A stretch of DNA of 37,599 nt from positions 1 through 37,599 of the forward strand of contig CAIJTF010000078.1 in the NCBI GenBank assembly GCA_903823565.1, in the 5' to 3' direction. A model generated the notes under the pieces. The model was given only the letters and a program-made list of their open reading frames with translations. It was not told the DNA's origin and did not search any database. The position numbers were made by a program, and so were the translations under genes. This document shows, one piece after another, positions 7,232-16,400 of this stretch (its first letter is position 1; each line of letters starts with the position of its first letter). Source of the DNA: an uncultured Flavobacteriales bacterium. Its GTDB lineage: Bacteria; Bacteroidota; Bacteroidia; Flavobacteriales_D; Crocinitomicaceae.

Positions 7232-8386
7232 TTAGACTAAGGGTATTCCGGAGGCTACGCGATCCTTCAATAAGGCATTCGGACGATAACGGTCCTCGCC
7301 GTAGCGTTCTTGCAATGAATTCAATTGATTCAGCACCGTATCGGGCCCTAATTCTTCCGACCAAGCGAGCAATCCTTTGGGATAATTTACGCCTTTCATC
7401 ATGGCCAAATCCACATCCTGAGGAGACGCTACCTGCATCAATACGGCATCGTAGGCTTCATTGATCAACAAGGCGATAATGCGGTTAAAAATCTGTAGCA
7501 ACAGGGCGGCGTCTTTTGACGGATCGGCTTTTTCCACGGAATAATCGTAAAATCCACGGCCTGTTTTACGGCCATACAGGCCTGCTTCCTTCAGGCGTTT
7601 TTGGGTAAACGACGGCTTGAACCGAGGGTCGTAATAGAACGCTTCAAACACCGTTTCAGTCACGGTATAATTCACGTCGTTGCCAATGTAATCCATCAAT
7701 TCAAACGGACCCATTTTGAAGCCGCCAATGGAAGTCATTGCGTAATCAATGGTTACAAAATCAGCCAATCCCTCTTCATAGATTCGTAACGCTTCTCCAT
7801 AAAATGGTCTTGCTACGCGATTTACAATAAATCCAGGGGTATCCTTACAAATGGCCACGGTTTTCCCCATGGCTAGAATGAGCTCTTGTGCCTGGGCAAC
7901 CACTGCTTCGTGAGTTAAAACACTTGGAATAATTTCCACCAAAGGCATGACCGTAGCCGGATTGAAGAAATGGATGCCCAGAAATCTGCCCGGTTGTTGC
8001 AAGGCGCTCGAAATGGAGGCAATGGACAAGGAAGAGGTATTGGACGCCAGGATACAAGTGGGCGAAACAATCGCTTCCAAGGACCTAAAAACTTCGTGTT
8101 TTACCGACAAGTTCTCCACAATGGCTTCAATCACGAGGTCTGCGCTTTCCGCGGCATTTAAGTGATCTACCACGCTAAGTCGTCCATGAATTGCTTCATG
8201 CTCCGCGGCATCGATTTTACCTTTTTCTAACAGCGACATAAGGGACTTATGGATTCCCTGTTGGGCTTTGCTGCGTTGATCGGCAGAGACGTCAAACAAG
8301 CGGGTTTCAAATCCCTTCTGTGCGGCCAATTGGGCAATCCCAGCTCCCATGGTTCCAGCCCCCACCACAAAAATTCGTTTTGCCAT
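7232..8386 (-). CDS. paaH: 3-hydroxyacyl-CoA dehydrogenase of the phenylacetate pathway
   Basis: This NAD-dependent enzyme oxidises the 3-hydroxyacyl-CoA intermediate (3-hydroxyadipyl-CoA in phenylacetate breakdown). The Rossmann site VVGAGTMGAGIAQ is at 7-19, SNTSSLSIASIS at 115-126, and the catalytic pair His139 and Glu151 lies in GIHFFNPATVMPLVEII. KDTPGFIVNRV opens the C-terminal 3HCDH domain, and a second C-terminal copy from about 300 on contains VDLAMMKGVNYPKGLL. The two-copy layout, 384 residues, is shorter than E. coli PaaH (about 475) and close to the short 3HBDH-type enzymes with an extra C-terminal domain. Its ATG overlaps the paaG stop by one base (TAATG), so the two are translated together. 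The link to phenylacetate rests on paaG next door and the paaABCDE cluster 18 kb away. Confidence 0.82.
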   Translation of the reverse strand: MAKRIFVVGAGTMGAGIAQLAAQKGFETRLFDVSADQRSKAQQGIHKSLMSLLEKGKIDAAEHEAIHGRLSVVDHLNAAESADLVIEAIVENLSVKHEVFRSLEAIVSPTCILASNTSSLSIASISSALQQPGRFLGIHFFNPATVMPLVEIIPSVLTHEAVVAQAQELILAMGKTVAICKDTPGFIVNRVARPFYGEALRIYEEGLADFVTIDYAMTSIGGFKMGPFELMDYIGNDVNYTVTETVFEAFYYDPRFKPSFTQKRLKEAGLYGRKTGRGFYDYSVEKADPSKDAALLLQIFNRIIALLINEAYDAVLMQVASPQDVDLAMMKGVNYPKGLLAWSEELGPDTVLNQLNSLQERYGEDRYRPNALLKDRVASGIPLV

Positions 8387-9159
8387 TATTTCCCGGTAAA
8401 GTTTGGTTTCCTTTTGTCTAAAAATGCCTGCACCCCTTCCTTAAAATCCTCGGTGTTTCCGGCCTCAACCTGGAGTGCTAATTCCAAATTCAACTGTTCG
8501 GATAAGGTATTATTCCAGCTTTCCTGTACAGCTTTTTTCGTTAGTACCAAAGCACGGGTTGGCATAAGGGCCAACTTGGACACAAAATCCGCAGTGAACG
8601 TCTCATATGTTTCGGCCTCAACCGCTTTGTAAATCATGTTCAACGCTTCCGCCTCTTTGGCGCTGACTTTACCGCCTGTCATCATCAAGGCCAAGGCTTT
8701 TTGCGACCCGATCAACCGAGGAAGAAAATACGTGCCTCCGGAATCGGGAATTAGGCCAATTTTTGAGAAGGCTTGAATAAAGCTAGCTTGTTCATGCGCG
8801 ATTACAATATCACAGGCCAGGGCGATGTTTGCTCCTGCCCCAGCAGCTACTCCATTAACGAGAGCAATCACTGGTTTTTCCAGTGCTACGATGGAGCGTA
8901 TTATGGGATTATAGTGCTCTTTAAGAATCCGTTCTAATCCAGGTCCATCGGGTGCAACGGCCTCTCCTAAGTCTTGTCCTGCGGAAAAAGCTTTTCCACT
9001 TCCTGTAAGGACAACCGCACGGACCAACGCATTGGTTGCTACATCCGCTAAAGCTTCCTGCAATTGGAGGGCCATCGAGCGATTAAAGGAATTGTAAACC
9101 TCGGGCCTGTTCAAGGTTATTCGGGCAATTCCATCGTTGATTTCAAGGTGTATTTCCAT
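8386..9159 (-). CDS. paaG: enoyl-CoA hydratase/isomerase family, 1,2-epoxyphenylacetyl-CoA isomerase
   Basis: PaaG isomerises ring-1,2-epoxyphenylacetyl-CoA to the seven-membered oxepin-CoA and later shifts a double bond. The crotonase fold is clear: NRPEVYNSFN near the N terminus, the oxyanion segments SGKAFSAGQDL (54-64) and NGVAAGAGANIALACDI (102-118), and IPDSGGTYFLPRLIG with Asp139, which aligns with the catalytic aspartate of E. coli PaaG. The C-terminal GNTEDFKEGVQAFLDKRKP is also typical. The ATG at 9159 is chosen (257 residues); the next candidate upstream, at 9168, is TTG. It overlaps the WYL gene by 17 bases and paaH by one. Confidence 0.85.
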   Translation of the reverse strand: MEIHLEINDGIARITLNRPEVYNSFNRSMALQLQEALADVATNALVRAVVLTGSGKAFSAGQDLGEAVAPDGPGLERILKEHYNPIIRSIVALEKPVIALVNGVAAGAGANIALACDIVIAHEQASFIQAFSKIGLIPDSGGTYFLPRLIGSQKALALMMTGGKVSAKEAEALNMIYKAVEAETYETFTADFVSKLALMPTRALVLTKKAVQESWNNTLSEQLNLELALQVEAGNTEDFKEGVQAFLDKRKPNFTGK

Positions 9160-10153
9160 TGGATTCAAGGGCTAATTGATTGTTAATGCGTTCGTTCCAA
9201 GCGTGAATTAAATGCGCAGGGGACAAAATACGAACTTCTCCCATAAAACCGAGCAGGGCGCGAATTAATTCCTCATTTATCTGAACGGTGAGGGCGAAGC
9301 GATTCGCTCCTATTTTCTCTTGGGATGAATGTAGCGGTTGGGATTCAATATATTTCGCGGCGATTTCATTGGCTTCGATTTCAATGCGTTCCGCGGCTTT
9401 TTTCTCCGTAGTAATTCCAATGGTTTCGGCAAAAAAGGTACTGGGATTAAAGGCTTCCTTTAGCACATGCTGGGAATCGCTCACTTCTACTCCCTCCATT
9501 CGTTCTAAGGCGTAGGTGATCCAATCGGATTTCTCAAAATCGAAGGAAATAAGATACCAACGGTTGCGATACTCTTTAAGATATACGGGGAGAACCTTTC
9601 TGGGTTTTGCAATACCAGATTTAAACGAGGCATAACTAAAGGTGCATATTTTCTTTTCTTGAATGGCTGATAGCAATAAGGGTAGCCACTGATTACCAAT
9701 CGAGGCATAGGCGGTTTCAAAGCCAATAAATGCATTGGGTTCTTGTCCATCGGTACCTGCAACCGCTACCCGCGTAGCAATCTTATCAATGGCACTTCCA
9801 AATTCTTTGAAATAGGGAACCTCTTGAAACTGCTGAAGGGTTTGCACCGCAAATCGTATGGAATCCAACTCGTCTTCCGAAAGGGGAATATCGTTAATAG
9901 TATATTCGGGGTCCTCATAAAAATAACCCTCGTGTTTTCGGCTGTACTTGATGGGGGCATCGTGTTCCATCCGCATGGCAAACAAATCCTTTTCAATGGT
10001 AGAATCGCAAATATGTTCCCCATACGTTGATCCAAACAAGGATTCTTCACATGCCTCCCTCAGGTCACCTTTACTTGGGTAGGGCTTGTATGGATTTCTA
10101 ATCATCCGATCGATGATACGATACCGAATTAAAGCATTTTTAATGTGCGGCAT
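9143..10153 (-). CDS. WYL-domain transcriptional regulator
   Basis: The 336-residue protein starts with a winged-helix region (NALIRYRIIDRMIRN, then STIEKDLFAMRMEHDAPIKY) of the HTH_11 kind, continues with a linker typical of these regulators, and has the WYL core from about 155: ICTFSYASF, PRKVLPVYLKEYRNRWYLIS and ALERMEGVEV. The WYL residues are in NRWYLIS. A C-terminal extension domain (WCX) with FALTVQINEELIRALLGFM follows. WYL domains bind nucleic acid or small ligands and control defence, DNA damage or catabolic genes. Position inside the chain with paaG and paaH, overlapping paaG by 17 bases, suggests control of this operon, which is inference. It is unrelated to the GntR/TetR-type PaaX and PaaR regulators. 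Confidence 0.85.
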   Translation of the reverse strand: MPHIKNALIRYRIIDRMIRNPYKPYPSKGDLREACEESLFGSTYGEHICDSTIEKDLFAMRMEHDAPIKYSRKHEGYFYEDPEYTINDIPLSEDELDSIRFAVQTLQQFQEVPYFKEFGSAIDKIATRVAVAGTDGQEPNAFIGFETAYASIGNQWLPLLLSAIQEKKICTFSYASFKSGIAKPRKVLPVYLKEYRNRWYLISFDFEKSDWITYALERMEGVEVSDSQHVLKEAFNPSTFFAETIGITTEKKAAERIEIEANEIAAKYIESQPLHSSQEKIGANRFALTVQINEELIRALLGFMGEVRILSPAHLIHAWNERINNQLALESNGNTP

Positions 10154-10155
10154 GA

Positions 10156-11556
10156 TTAGGCTTTACTGTATCCAAAGAGTTCAAAGAACTTGATGGCTTG
10201 GGCAGCTTCGTAGGGAACATCTTCTTCCCAATTTTTGGCAGAACCTTTTATTTTACTGAGAACATCATCGGACATGATGTGTAAATTTTTCTCATTAAAA
10301 TTTCTAATTGGCGCGATCTTATCGTTTTGAACCATGTAATCCATTAGCCCTTTGAGATGCACAGGTAGTTCCAAATTATACATGTCTAACAAAGATCCAG
10401 AATCTACATCAATCGCTGGATAAACATAAAGTTTTACATTATGACCGAAACCACGGCCAAAGGCTTCCAACAAGCCTCCGGGTAAATTGTCATAGTACCG
10501 TTCGTCAAAAATGGTACTCAAGTTATATACCCCCAGGATTACCCCCATAAAGTGGCCTTTGGCAATTGCCGAAAGGTATTCCACCATCTTGTAATGTTTC
10601 AAGTAATTAGAAATCATTACGGTATAGCCTAGAGAACTTAAGAGTTCTGCCCGGTCTAAGAAATCTTTGTCGGAGATTTTTCCATCGGCCGTTAAGTCCT
10701 TTAATGTTAATTCAAAAATGACCTCAACGTTGGTATGTTTCACCCTTGGATCCTCTAGAAAACAGACTTTTCCGTTTTCAATCATATCGACATGAACGTG
10801 TGTAACCGGGCGAAATCTTCCCCGCATAAGCAGTATATTTTTCTTATACAAGGCTGTAGCGGGTTGTAAAACATTTTTCGCCAAATCGAACATGGTGGCA
10901 TCCGTTATTCCTTTCCTGACTAAACTGAGCGCAATCATGCGGTTATCTATTTCTTCGAAATCAGGTCCCGAAAAACGTAGCATGTCAATTTCAATGCGTT
11001 CACGCGGCAACCGAGAGACCAAAGAATCAACAAATTCCTCTTGGTCCTTGCTACGATAGAAGGCCCCAAAAATTAAATTTACGCCTAAAATACCGAGAGC
11101 TTCCTGCTGTGCCTTATTTGAAATATCATGCATTTTCACGTGCAAGATAATGTCATTAAAAGGACCTCCGATGCGTTGTTGAAACCGTATGCCTACCCAT
11201 CCTTGTCCTTGATTCGTTTTGTGGTAATTCAACGATTCAACCGTATTACAAAAAGCAAAAAAACGTGCGTCTTCTTGTTTTTGGGGTAAGACGTTGGACA
11301 ATTGTTCACATTCGGCCCGAAGCATGGTCAATAACCGTTCCTCACAAACATAGCGCTTTGCAACCCCATACATCGCATCCGAGACTTTCATATCATAGGC
11401 AGAGCGGGTAAAGGCGATGGTGCCCGAGCTTCCACCGGCCTTGAAAAAATTAGCAGCCACTTCTTGCCCAGCGCCAATTTCAGCAAAGCAACCATAAATA
11501 TCTTTGGTTAAATTTATTTTTAAGGCCTTGTCTTCTGTAGTCAGTTTATCTTCCAT
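10156..11556 (-). CDS. conserved cytoplasmic protein of unknown function
   Basis: The 466-residue protein has no signal peptide. It begins with KALKINLTKDIYGCFAEIGA, a segment I recall from a widespread family in Bacteroidota and cyanobacteria that databases label inconsistently, sometimes as a nicotinamide-nucleotide adenylyltransferase. A possible cause of that label is GRFRPVTHVH at 246-255, which resembles the GxFxPxHxGH nucleotidyltransferase signature but lacks the HxGH histidine-glycine-histidine order. I therefore do not assign activity. Other blocks are ERIEIDMLRFSGPDFEEIDNR (residues 186-206) and LSSLGYTVMISNYLKHYKMV. It starts directly after the MbnH-like stop codon with no gap and ends two bases before the WYL gene, so it belongs to the same transcript. 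Confidence 0.7.
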   Translation of the reverse strand: MEDKLTTEDKALKINLTKDIYGCFAEIGAGQEVAANFFKAGGSSGTIAFTRSAYDMKVSDAMYGVAKRYVCEERLLTMLRAECEQLSNVLPQKQEDARFFAFCNTVESLNYHKTNQGQGWVGIRFQQRIGGPFNDIILHVKMHDISNKAQQEALGILGVNLIFGAFYRSKDQEEFVDSLVSRLPRERIEIDMLRFSGPDFEEIDNRMIALSLVRKGITDATMFDLAKNVLQPATALYKKNILLMRGRFRPVTHVHVDMIENGKVCFLEDPRVKHTNVEVIFELTLKDLTADGKISDKDFLDRAELLSSLGYTVMISNYLKHYKMVEYLSAIAKGHFMGVILGVYNLSTIFDERYYDNLPGGLLEAFGRGFGHNVKLYVYPAIDVDSGSLLDMYNLELPVHLKGLMDYMVQNDKIAPIRNFNEKNLHIMSDDVLSKIKGSAKNWEEDVPYEAAQAIKFFELFGYSKA

Positions 11557-12624
11557 CTAATTGGGGTCTTGAAATTTCGGGTTATTGATAAAATTCAAGT
11601 CTGTGAAGGTCATAAGAAACTTTTTTAGCAAGTACTTTTCTTGAGCGTCCAATTGTACTCCTCCTTGTCCAGCAAATTCGATGAGTGGATCAATCGTTGG
11701 CGAGGGATGAATTCCGGAAGAATAATGCTCTATCACCTCATCGAGGGTTTTGAACCTTCCATCGTGCATGTAGGGAGCGGTAAGCGCAATGTTCCGCAAC
11801 GTGGGAACCTTAAATGTTCCAATATCGTTTGGATTGTTGGTAACCGCCGCACGTCCTACATCCGTGGGATTAGCATCTAAACCGTTGTTGCTAAATTTCT
11901 TAACGCGCATCAAAGGTCCATTATGGCAATGAAAACAATCGGCACCGTTTAGAGACTTAAATAAGTCGTACCCAGCCCATTCTTCTGCATCAATTTGAAC
12001 GGATTGTTCAAACGAGGTCAAGGCCATGTTGTTTTCAATTTTGTACATGACGTCAAACTTACTTTCTCCAGAAACCATAGTGCGAATGAATTGCGCGATG
12101 GCTTTAGCCGCATGGGTGGAATCAATATCCTCTACACCAAAAGCACGGTAAAACCTATTTCTGTAGGTAACATCCTTTTTAATTTGATTTAAACCGTTTT
12201 TCCACGTTTCGTGCATTTCAATGGGATTTGGAACGGGTTCTAAAATTTGAGCTTCTAAAGACGTGGCGCGACCATCCCAAAAGAAGAACGCATCCCAACC
12301 TAGGTTGATCAAGGCCATAGCGTTTCGGTTTCCTTGAATTCCGTCAATTCCAGTTGAGTATTTTGCAGTATCGGTGAACGAAGCAAAGGCCATATGACAG
12401 CTTGCGCAACTCATTTCATCATTACCGCTTAGCCGTTTGTCATAAAATAAATACCTTCCAAGCTCAACGCCTTCTTCCGTAAGCGGATTGTCGGCAGGAA
12501 TTGGCATCTCGGGAAAGTGACTCGGGATTTGTATGGCCAAAGGAGTGGGTCTAAATTCAGCCTTTTCTTTTTTGCAAGCAAAAAGGAGGAGAAGAAAAGT
12601 ACTTAACCAAACAATACGCATCAT
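11557..12624 (-). CDS. di-haem cytochrome c peroxidase/MauG family lipoprotein, MbnH-like
   Basis: The 355-residue protein has a signal peptide with lipobox LFAC (Cys17) and two c-type haem sites, CASCH (73-77) and CFHCH (230-234). LGRYLFYDKRLSGND, FFWDGRATSLEAQ and the late TFKVPTLRNIALTAPYMHDG are hallmarks of the cytochrome c peroxidase/MauG superfamily. The gene follows an MbnP-like gene with an ATGA overlap. In characterised pairs MbnH oxidises a tryptophan of MbnP to kynurenine to build a copper site, so that is the best guess over peroxide removal. Which one applies here is inferred from the partner. It would act in the periplasm anchored by its lipid. Confidence 0.82.
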   Translation of the reverse strand: MMRIVWLSTFLLLLFACKKEKAEFRPTPLAIQIPSHFPEMPIPADNPLTEEGVELGRYLFYDKRLSGNDEMSCASCHMAFASFTDTAKYSTGIDGIQGNRNAMALINLGWDAFFFWDGRATSLEAQILEPVPNPIEMHETWKNGLNQIKKDVTYRNRFYRAFGVEDIDSTHAAKAIAQFIRTMVSGESKFDVMYKIENNMALTSFEQSVQIDAEEWAGYDLFKSLNGADCFHCHNGPLMRVKKFSNNGLDANPTDVGRAAVTNNPNDIGTFKVPTLRNIALTAPYMHDGRFKTLDEVIEHYSSGIHPSPTIDPLIEFAGQGGVQLDAQEKYLLKKFLMTFTDLNFINNPKFQDPN

Positions 12625-13364
12625 TGAGGAAATAAAGCTTCTTTGAAATTCTCTGCAATCTTTTGGGTTAGAACTTGACTACCTGCCCCGGAATGGGTGA
12701 AAGGTTCGGTTGCAATGTTTACGGGTTGGAGAGGGTTGAAGAAAAAGGTAAAAAGATCAAAATTCAAATGAAAAGCATACTTTTTTTCACCGGTTTGAAC
12801 CCAATTAATTTGAGGAAAGCTAAACGGTTGAAGCATGGCGTCGGTACCGATGTGATAGCTGAAACTTACATCCAAATTATCGGTGCCATCCACTAAGGTA
12901 TCTGCTTTGCCTTCAATGCTAATGAAAATATATCCTGTGTTCCAACCCCAATGCATTGGACCTGCATTAGCAATATTTAATGGACTCTCGTTAGGAAAGG
13001 CTGAGGGATCGTCGTGATTTAATGAGGTATCCACACCAATTACTCCAGAGAGGGAAGGGAAATCGGTATGCTTCTTTGTCAAGCTTAATAAAGCGTTCCC
13101 TATATTTCGGTAATCAAAATACGCAACTTCCGAGAGGGGCAATCCGTTCGATTGCAGTTTAGTTAAATAAAAGGCTATATCGGTTACTTTAATGCGCTCC
13201 CCATTCGGACCCGTGTAAATGGAATCAAGGTACAGCGTGGACCCACCAAAGACGGGAAAAACCTTTAACTCTATGGTTTCTTCAAGTACAGGTGGAGGGG
13301 TAATTTTTTCCTTTTTGCACGAGGCAAAAGCGAAAAGACTAAGTAAAATGAAAAAATGTTTCAT
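12621..13364 (-). CDS. MbnP-like copper-binding lipoprotein
   Basis: The 247-residue lipoprotein has a lipobox FASC with Cys16. The N-terminal half contains VTDIAFYLTKLQ and the central motif GPMHWGWNTGYIFISIEG (residues 136-152) with Trp139 and Trp141; MHWGWNxGY is the signature of the MbnP family. In that family a tryptophan is converted to kynurenine by the neighbouring MbnH and helps bind copper(I). The spacing YLTKL...VAYFDY...HWGWN...SYHIG follows the family order. It overlaps the MbnH-like gene by four bases (ATGA). Copper uptake or handling at the outer membrane is inferred; no methanobactin genes are present, which is usual for such pairs outside methanotrophs. Confidence 0.78.
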   Translation of the reverse strand: MKHFFILLSLFAFASCKKEKITPPPVLEETIELKVFPVFGGSTLYLDSIYTGPNGERIKVTDIAFYLTKLQSNGLPLSEVAYFDYRNIGNALLSLTKKHTDFPSLSGVIGVDTSLNHDDPSAFPNESPLNIANAGPMHWGWNTGYIFISIEGKADTLVDGTDNLDVSFSYHIGTDAMLQPFSFPQINWVQTGEKKYAFHLNFDLFTFFFNPLQPVNIATEPFTHSGAGSQVLTQKIAENFKEALFPQ

Positions 13365-13371
13365 GTTCTAA

Positions 13372-13379
13372 CAAATGTA
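13372..13379 (-). promoter_or_regulatory. probable -7 element upstream of the MbnP-like gene
   Basis: On the minus strand the bases read TACATTTG, a full match to TAnnTTTG, ending seven bases before the ATG. The transcript would have almost no leader. It could drive the whole six-gene chain down to paaH, since no internal gap is long enough for another clear promoter. Confidence 0.5.
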
Positions 13380-13424
13380 AGGCATTACACCTTAATTTTA
13401 AACGCTAATCCCAAAAAATAACAC

Positions 13425-16400
13425 TTGGAATCACAATATGTTGAGCGCGCACCGCTTTTGGTTTTAAATGCATCAGCGGGAAGTGGAAAGACTTATCGCT
13501 TAGTGTATGAGTATCTGCTTTTGATTTTACATCCTTCTTCAGGACCAGGAAAATACAAACAAATCATGGCTATGACCTTTACCAACAAGGCTGCTATGGA
13601 AATGAAGGAACGAATTATTGAAGCATTAAAGCAATTATCCCAATCGCGCGCGGGTGAAAAAAGCGATTCCCTTTTAATGCAACTGAGCGTAGCCTTCAAA
13701 GACAACCCCATTCATGTTTCTGCAAGGGCAAAACACGCATTAACGGAAATATTGCATGGCTATGAGGAATTCAATGTTTCCACGATTGATAAATTCAACT
13801 TGCGCATCATCCGATCGTTCAGTAGGGACTTGAATTTACCTCAAGATTTTGAAATCATCATGGATGAAAAAGAACTCTTGGATACCGTCATTGACATTGT
13901 CCTTTCCAACGTTGGTGATCCCAATAACCAAGAATTGACGCATTTGGTTGAAAAATACGCAGAGAATAATTTAGAAGAGGGTATTTCTTGGAATTTTAAA
14001 CGGGCATTACTGGAGTTTTGTACCATCCTTTCCAAAGAAAGGTACCGGGATACGGTAGCACAATTGATTCAACGTGAATATAAAGAGTCGGAATACCGAG
14101 AAGCAAAATCGAATCAAAAAAAACTACTGGAAACCCTAAAAATACTAGGGAAGGATTTTTTCAAGGCATTTGATGCCCTAAACGTAAATCCGGAATCGCT
14201 TCCGCAAAAAAATACAGCGTATAAATCTTTTTTATCGTTAAACGAGATTGAAAATTGGCCTATAAAAAACCTAATGCATGGCAACGTAATGAAAATTATC
14301 GACCATGGATATGAACCCTTTTTCACACCGGAAGTTCATGAAAAACTACAAAAAGTAGTGTCCTTTTATTTGGCACATGACGAGGAATATTATCAACTGA
14401 AAAATTTCCGGGCTTCCTTTTTCAATACCGCATTGTTACGCCATATCGCCATTGCTTTGGAAAACGCAAGAAACACGTTGCAGTTCATTCGTATTTCAGA
14501 GTTCAACACCATGATTAGTCAGTTGATCAGAGAACAACAGGTACCCTATGTCTATGAAAAACTAGGAAATCGATTGCATCATTTTCTTCTCGATGAATTT
14601 CAAGATACCTCTCGTATGCAATGGCTGAATCTAGTCCCTTTAATCGAAGAATCGCTATCTAAACAGAAGCAAAACCTCATCGTAGGTGACCCAAAGCAAT
14701 CCATTTACCGATTTAACAATGGCGTTGCAGAACAATTTGTTGCCTTACCTGGCATATACAATCCAGAACAAAATCCTGAGATGGAGCGTAAATCCCTTTT
14801 TTTTAAAGAACAAGGGGAGTTACAAGAATTGGTAAACAACTATCGGTCGGGATTCGAAATCGTTGGTTTTAATAACCGCTTTTTTCAGGACTTAAAAACA
14901 AAAATTCCAGAACGCGGTGTTGCGTTTTATAAATCGACGGACCAAGTAGCTCAATGCGATTTCCCTGGATACGTTTCCATTAAAAGCTATCCTGAAGACG
15001 ATTCAGGCATTAACCTTTCAGAAATCAAAGCGGCCGTAAAGGAATGCCTTGAAGATGGGTACCTTCCCTCTGATATTTGTATTCTAACGGAAAAGCGAGC
15101 AGAAGGCAATTCGATTGCTCGCTATTTGCTCGAAGAAGGAAATAAAGTTGTTTCGGCAGATTCTTTACTTATCCATACCGACAACAGAATTAGGCTTTGT
15201 ATTTCCTATTTTAAGTTAAGAAACCAACCGGGTAACCGGGTTGAACTTAAGCGCTTCGCAGAGCTCTATATACGGCTGCATTTTGATGATGCCTACCAGC
15301 GTTATTTCGCATTATTTGAAGAAAACAGCAAAGGGTATCGCCATTTTAGAGAGAATGCCTTCTTCGATACGTATTTTTCGAGCAAGAAAGCCTTCTTTTT
15401 CACCTATGAGAATTTCTTTGATTTAATCCAACAATTTTATGCGCTCATGGATTGGAATGAAATTGAAGACAGCTATCTGCATTGTTTTGCAGATTTGTGT
15501 TACACTTTTCAAATGGGTCGAAGCCAAGATATCACCGACTTTTTAAGTTATTATGACCGCAATAAGGAGAAATTAGCCATACAATTCCCCGAGACTAAAG
15601 ATGCCATCCAAATTATGACCATTCACAAATCCAAAGGGCTACAATTTCCCATTGTGTTGCTACCCAACGCCAACTTCAACACCACCAGGTCCGTCAGTGA
15701 CTTTTTAATTCCAGACGGCGACTACGTTTATTACAACAAGCTTTCTTCGTCCTCAAAAGTTACCGGCATTCAAGCCTTTTCAAACCAAGAAAAGGAGCTT
15801 ATGTTGATCGATAAAATAAACCTACTCTACGTGGCCTTAACACGTCCGATAAACCGTTTATACGTCTGGAATCCATATAAAAAAGGGGATTTTGGTGCGA
15901 CTAATCACCTCTTGTTGGCGAAGCAACTCGGAGAAGCCTCAATCGAAGAAGCCTCGCTTGAGGTGTGCCTTGGAAATAAAGAAAAGAACAACGTGGAGGG
16001 GACTCCTCTACCGCATTATTATTACGCCACCGATGTAAGTGATCGCTTGTGGTACCCTGATTTGGTGATTAAAGACCATGACCAAAGCTCCAAAACAGAG
16101 GTTGGAAAAAAAATACACGCTTTATTAGCAGAGTGTGATGATGCCTCCGCTTTGAAAGAGAGACTCATGCAATTAAAGGAAAGTGGATTATTTGATCAGG
16201 AGACCTTACACCTGATGGAAGAAACAGTTTTGGGAGTTTTCAATCATCCTACATACCGAGGGTGGATAGAAAAAGCAAAAAACATCAAAAATGAAGCCTC
16301 TATTTTATGCCCTGATGGTGAAATTTATCGACCTGATAAAATAATTGAATTAGAGGGATCAACCCTGCTTATTGATTTTAAAACAGGTGCTCAAGACAAA

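Noticed and set aside
9505-10050. Antisense and out-of-frame open frames within the WYL gene and similar ones elsewhere
   Set aside because: They lie within well-supported genes in other frames and lack any motif.
10246-10255. Treating the 466-residue protein as an NMN adenylyltransferase
   Set aside because: The motif lacks the HxGH order and the rest of the protein does not show the family's ISSTxxR motif, so activity is not claimed.
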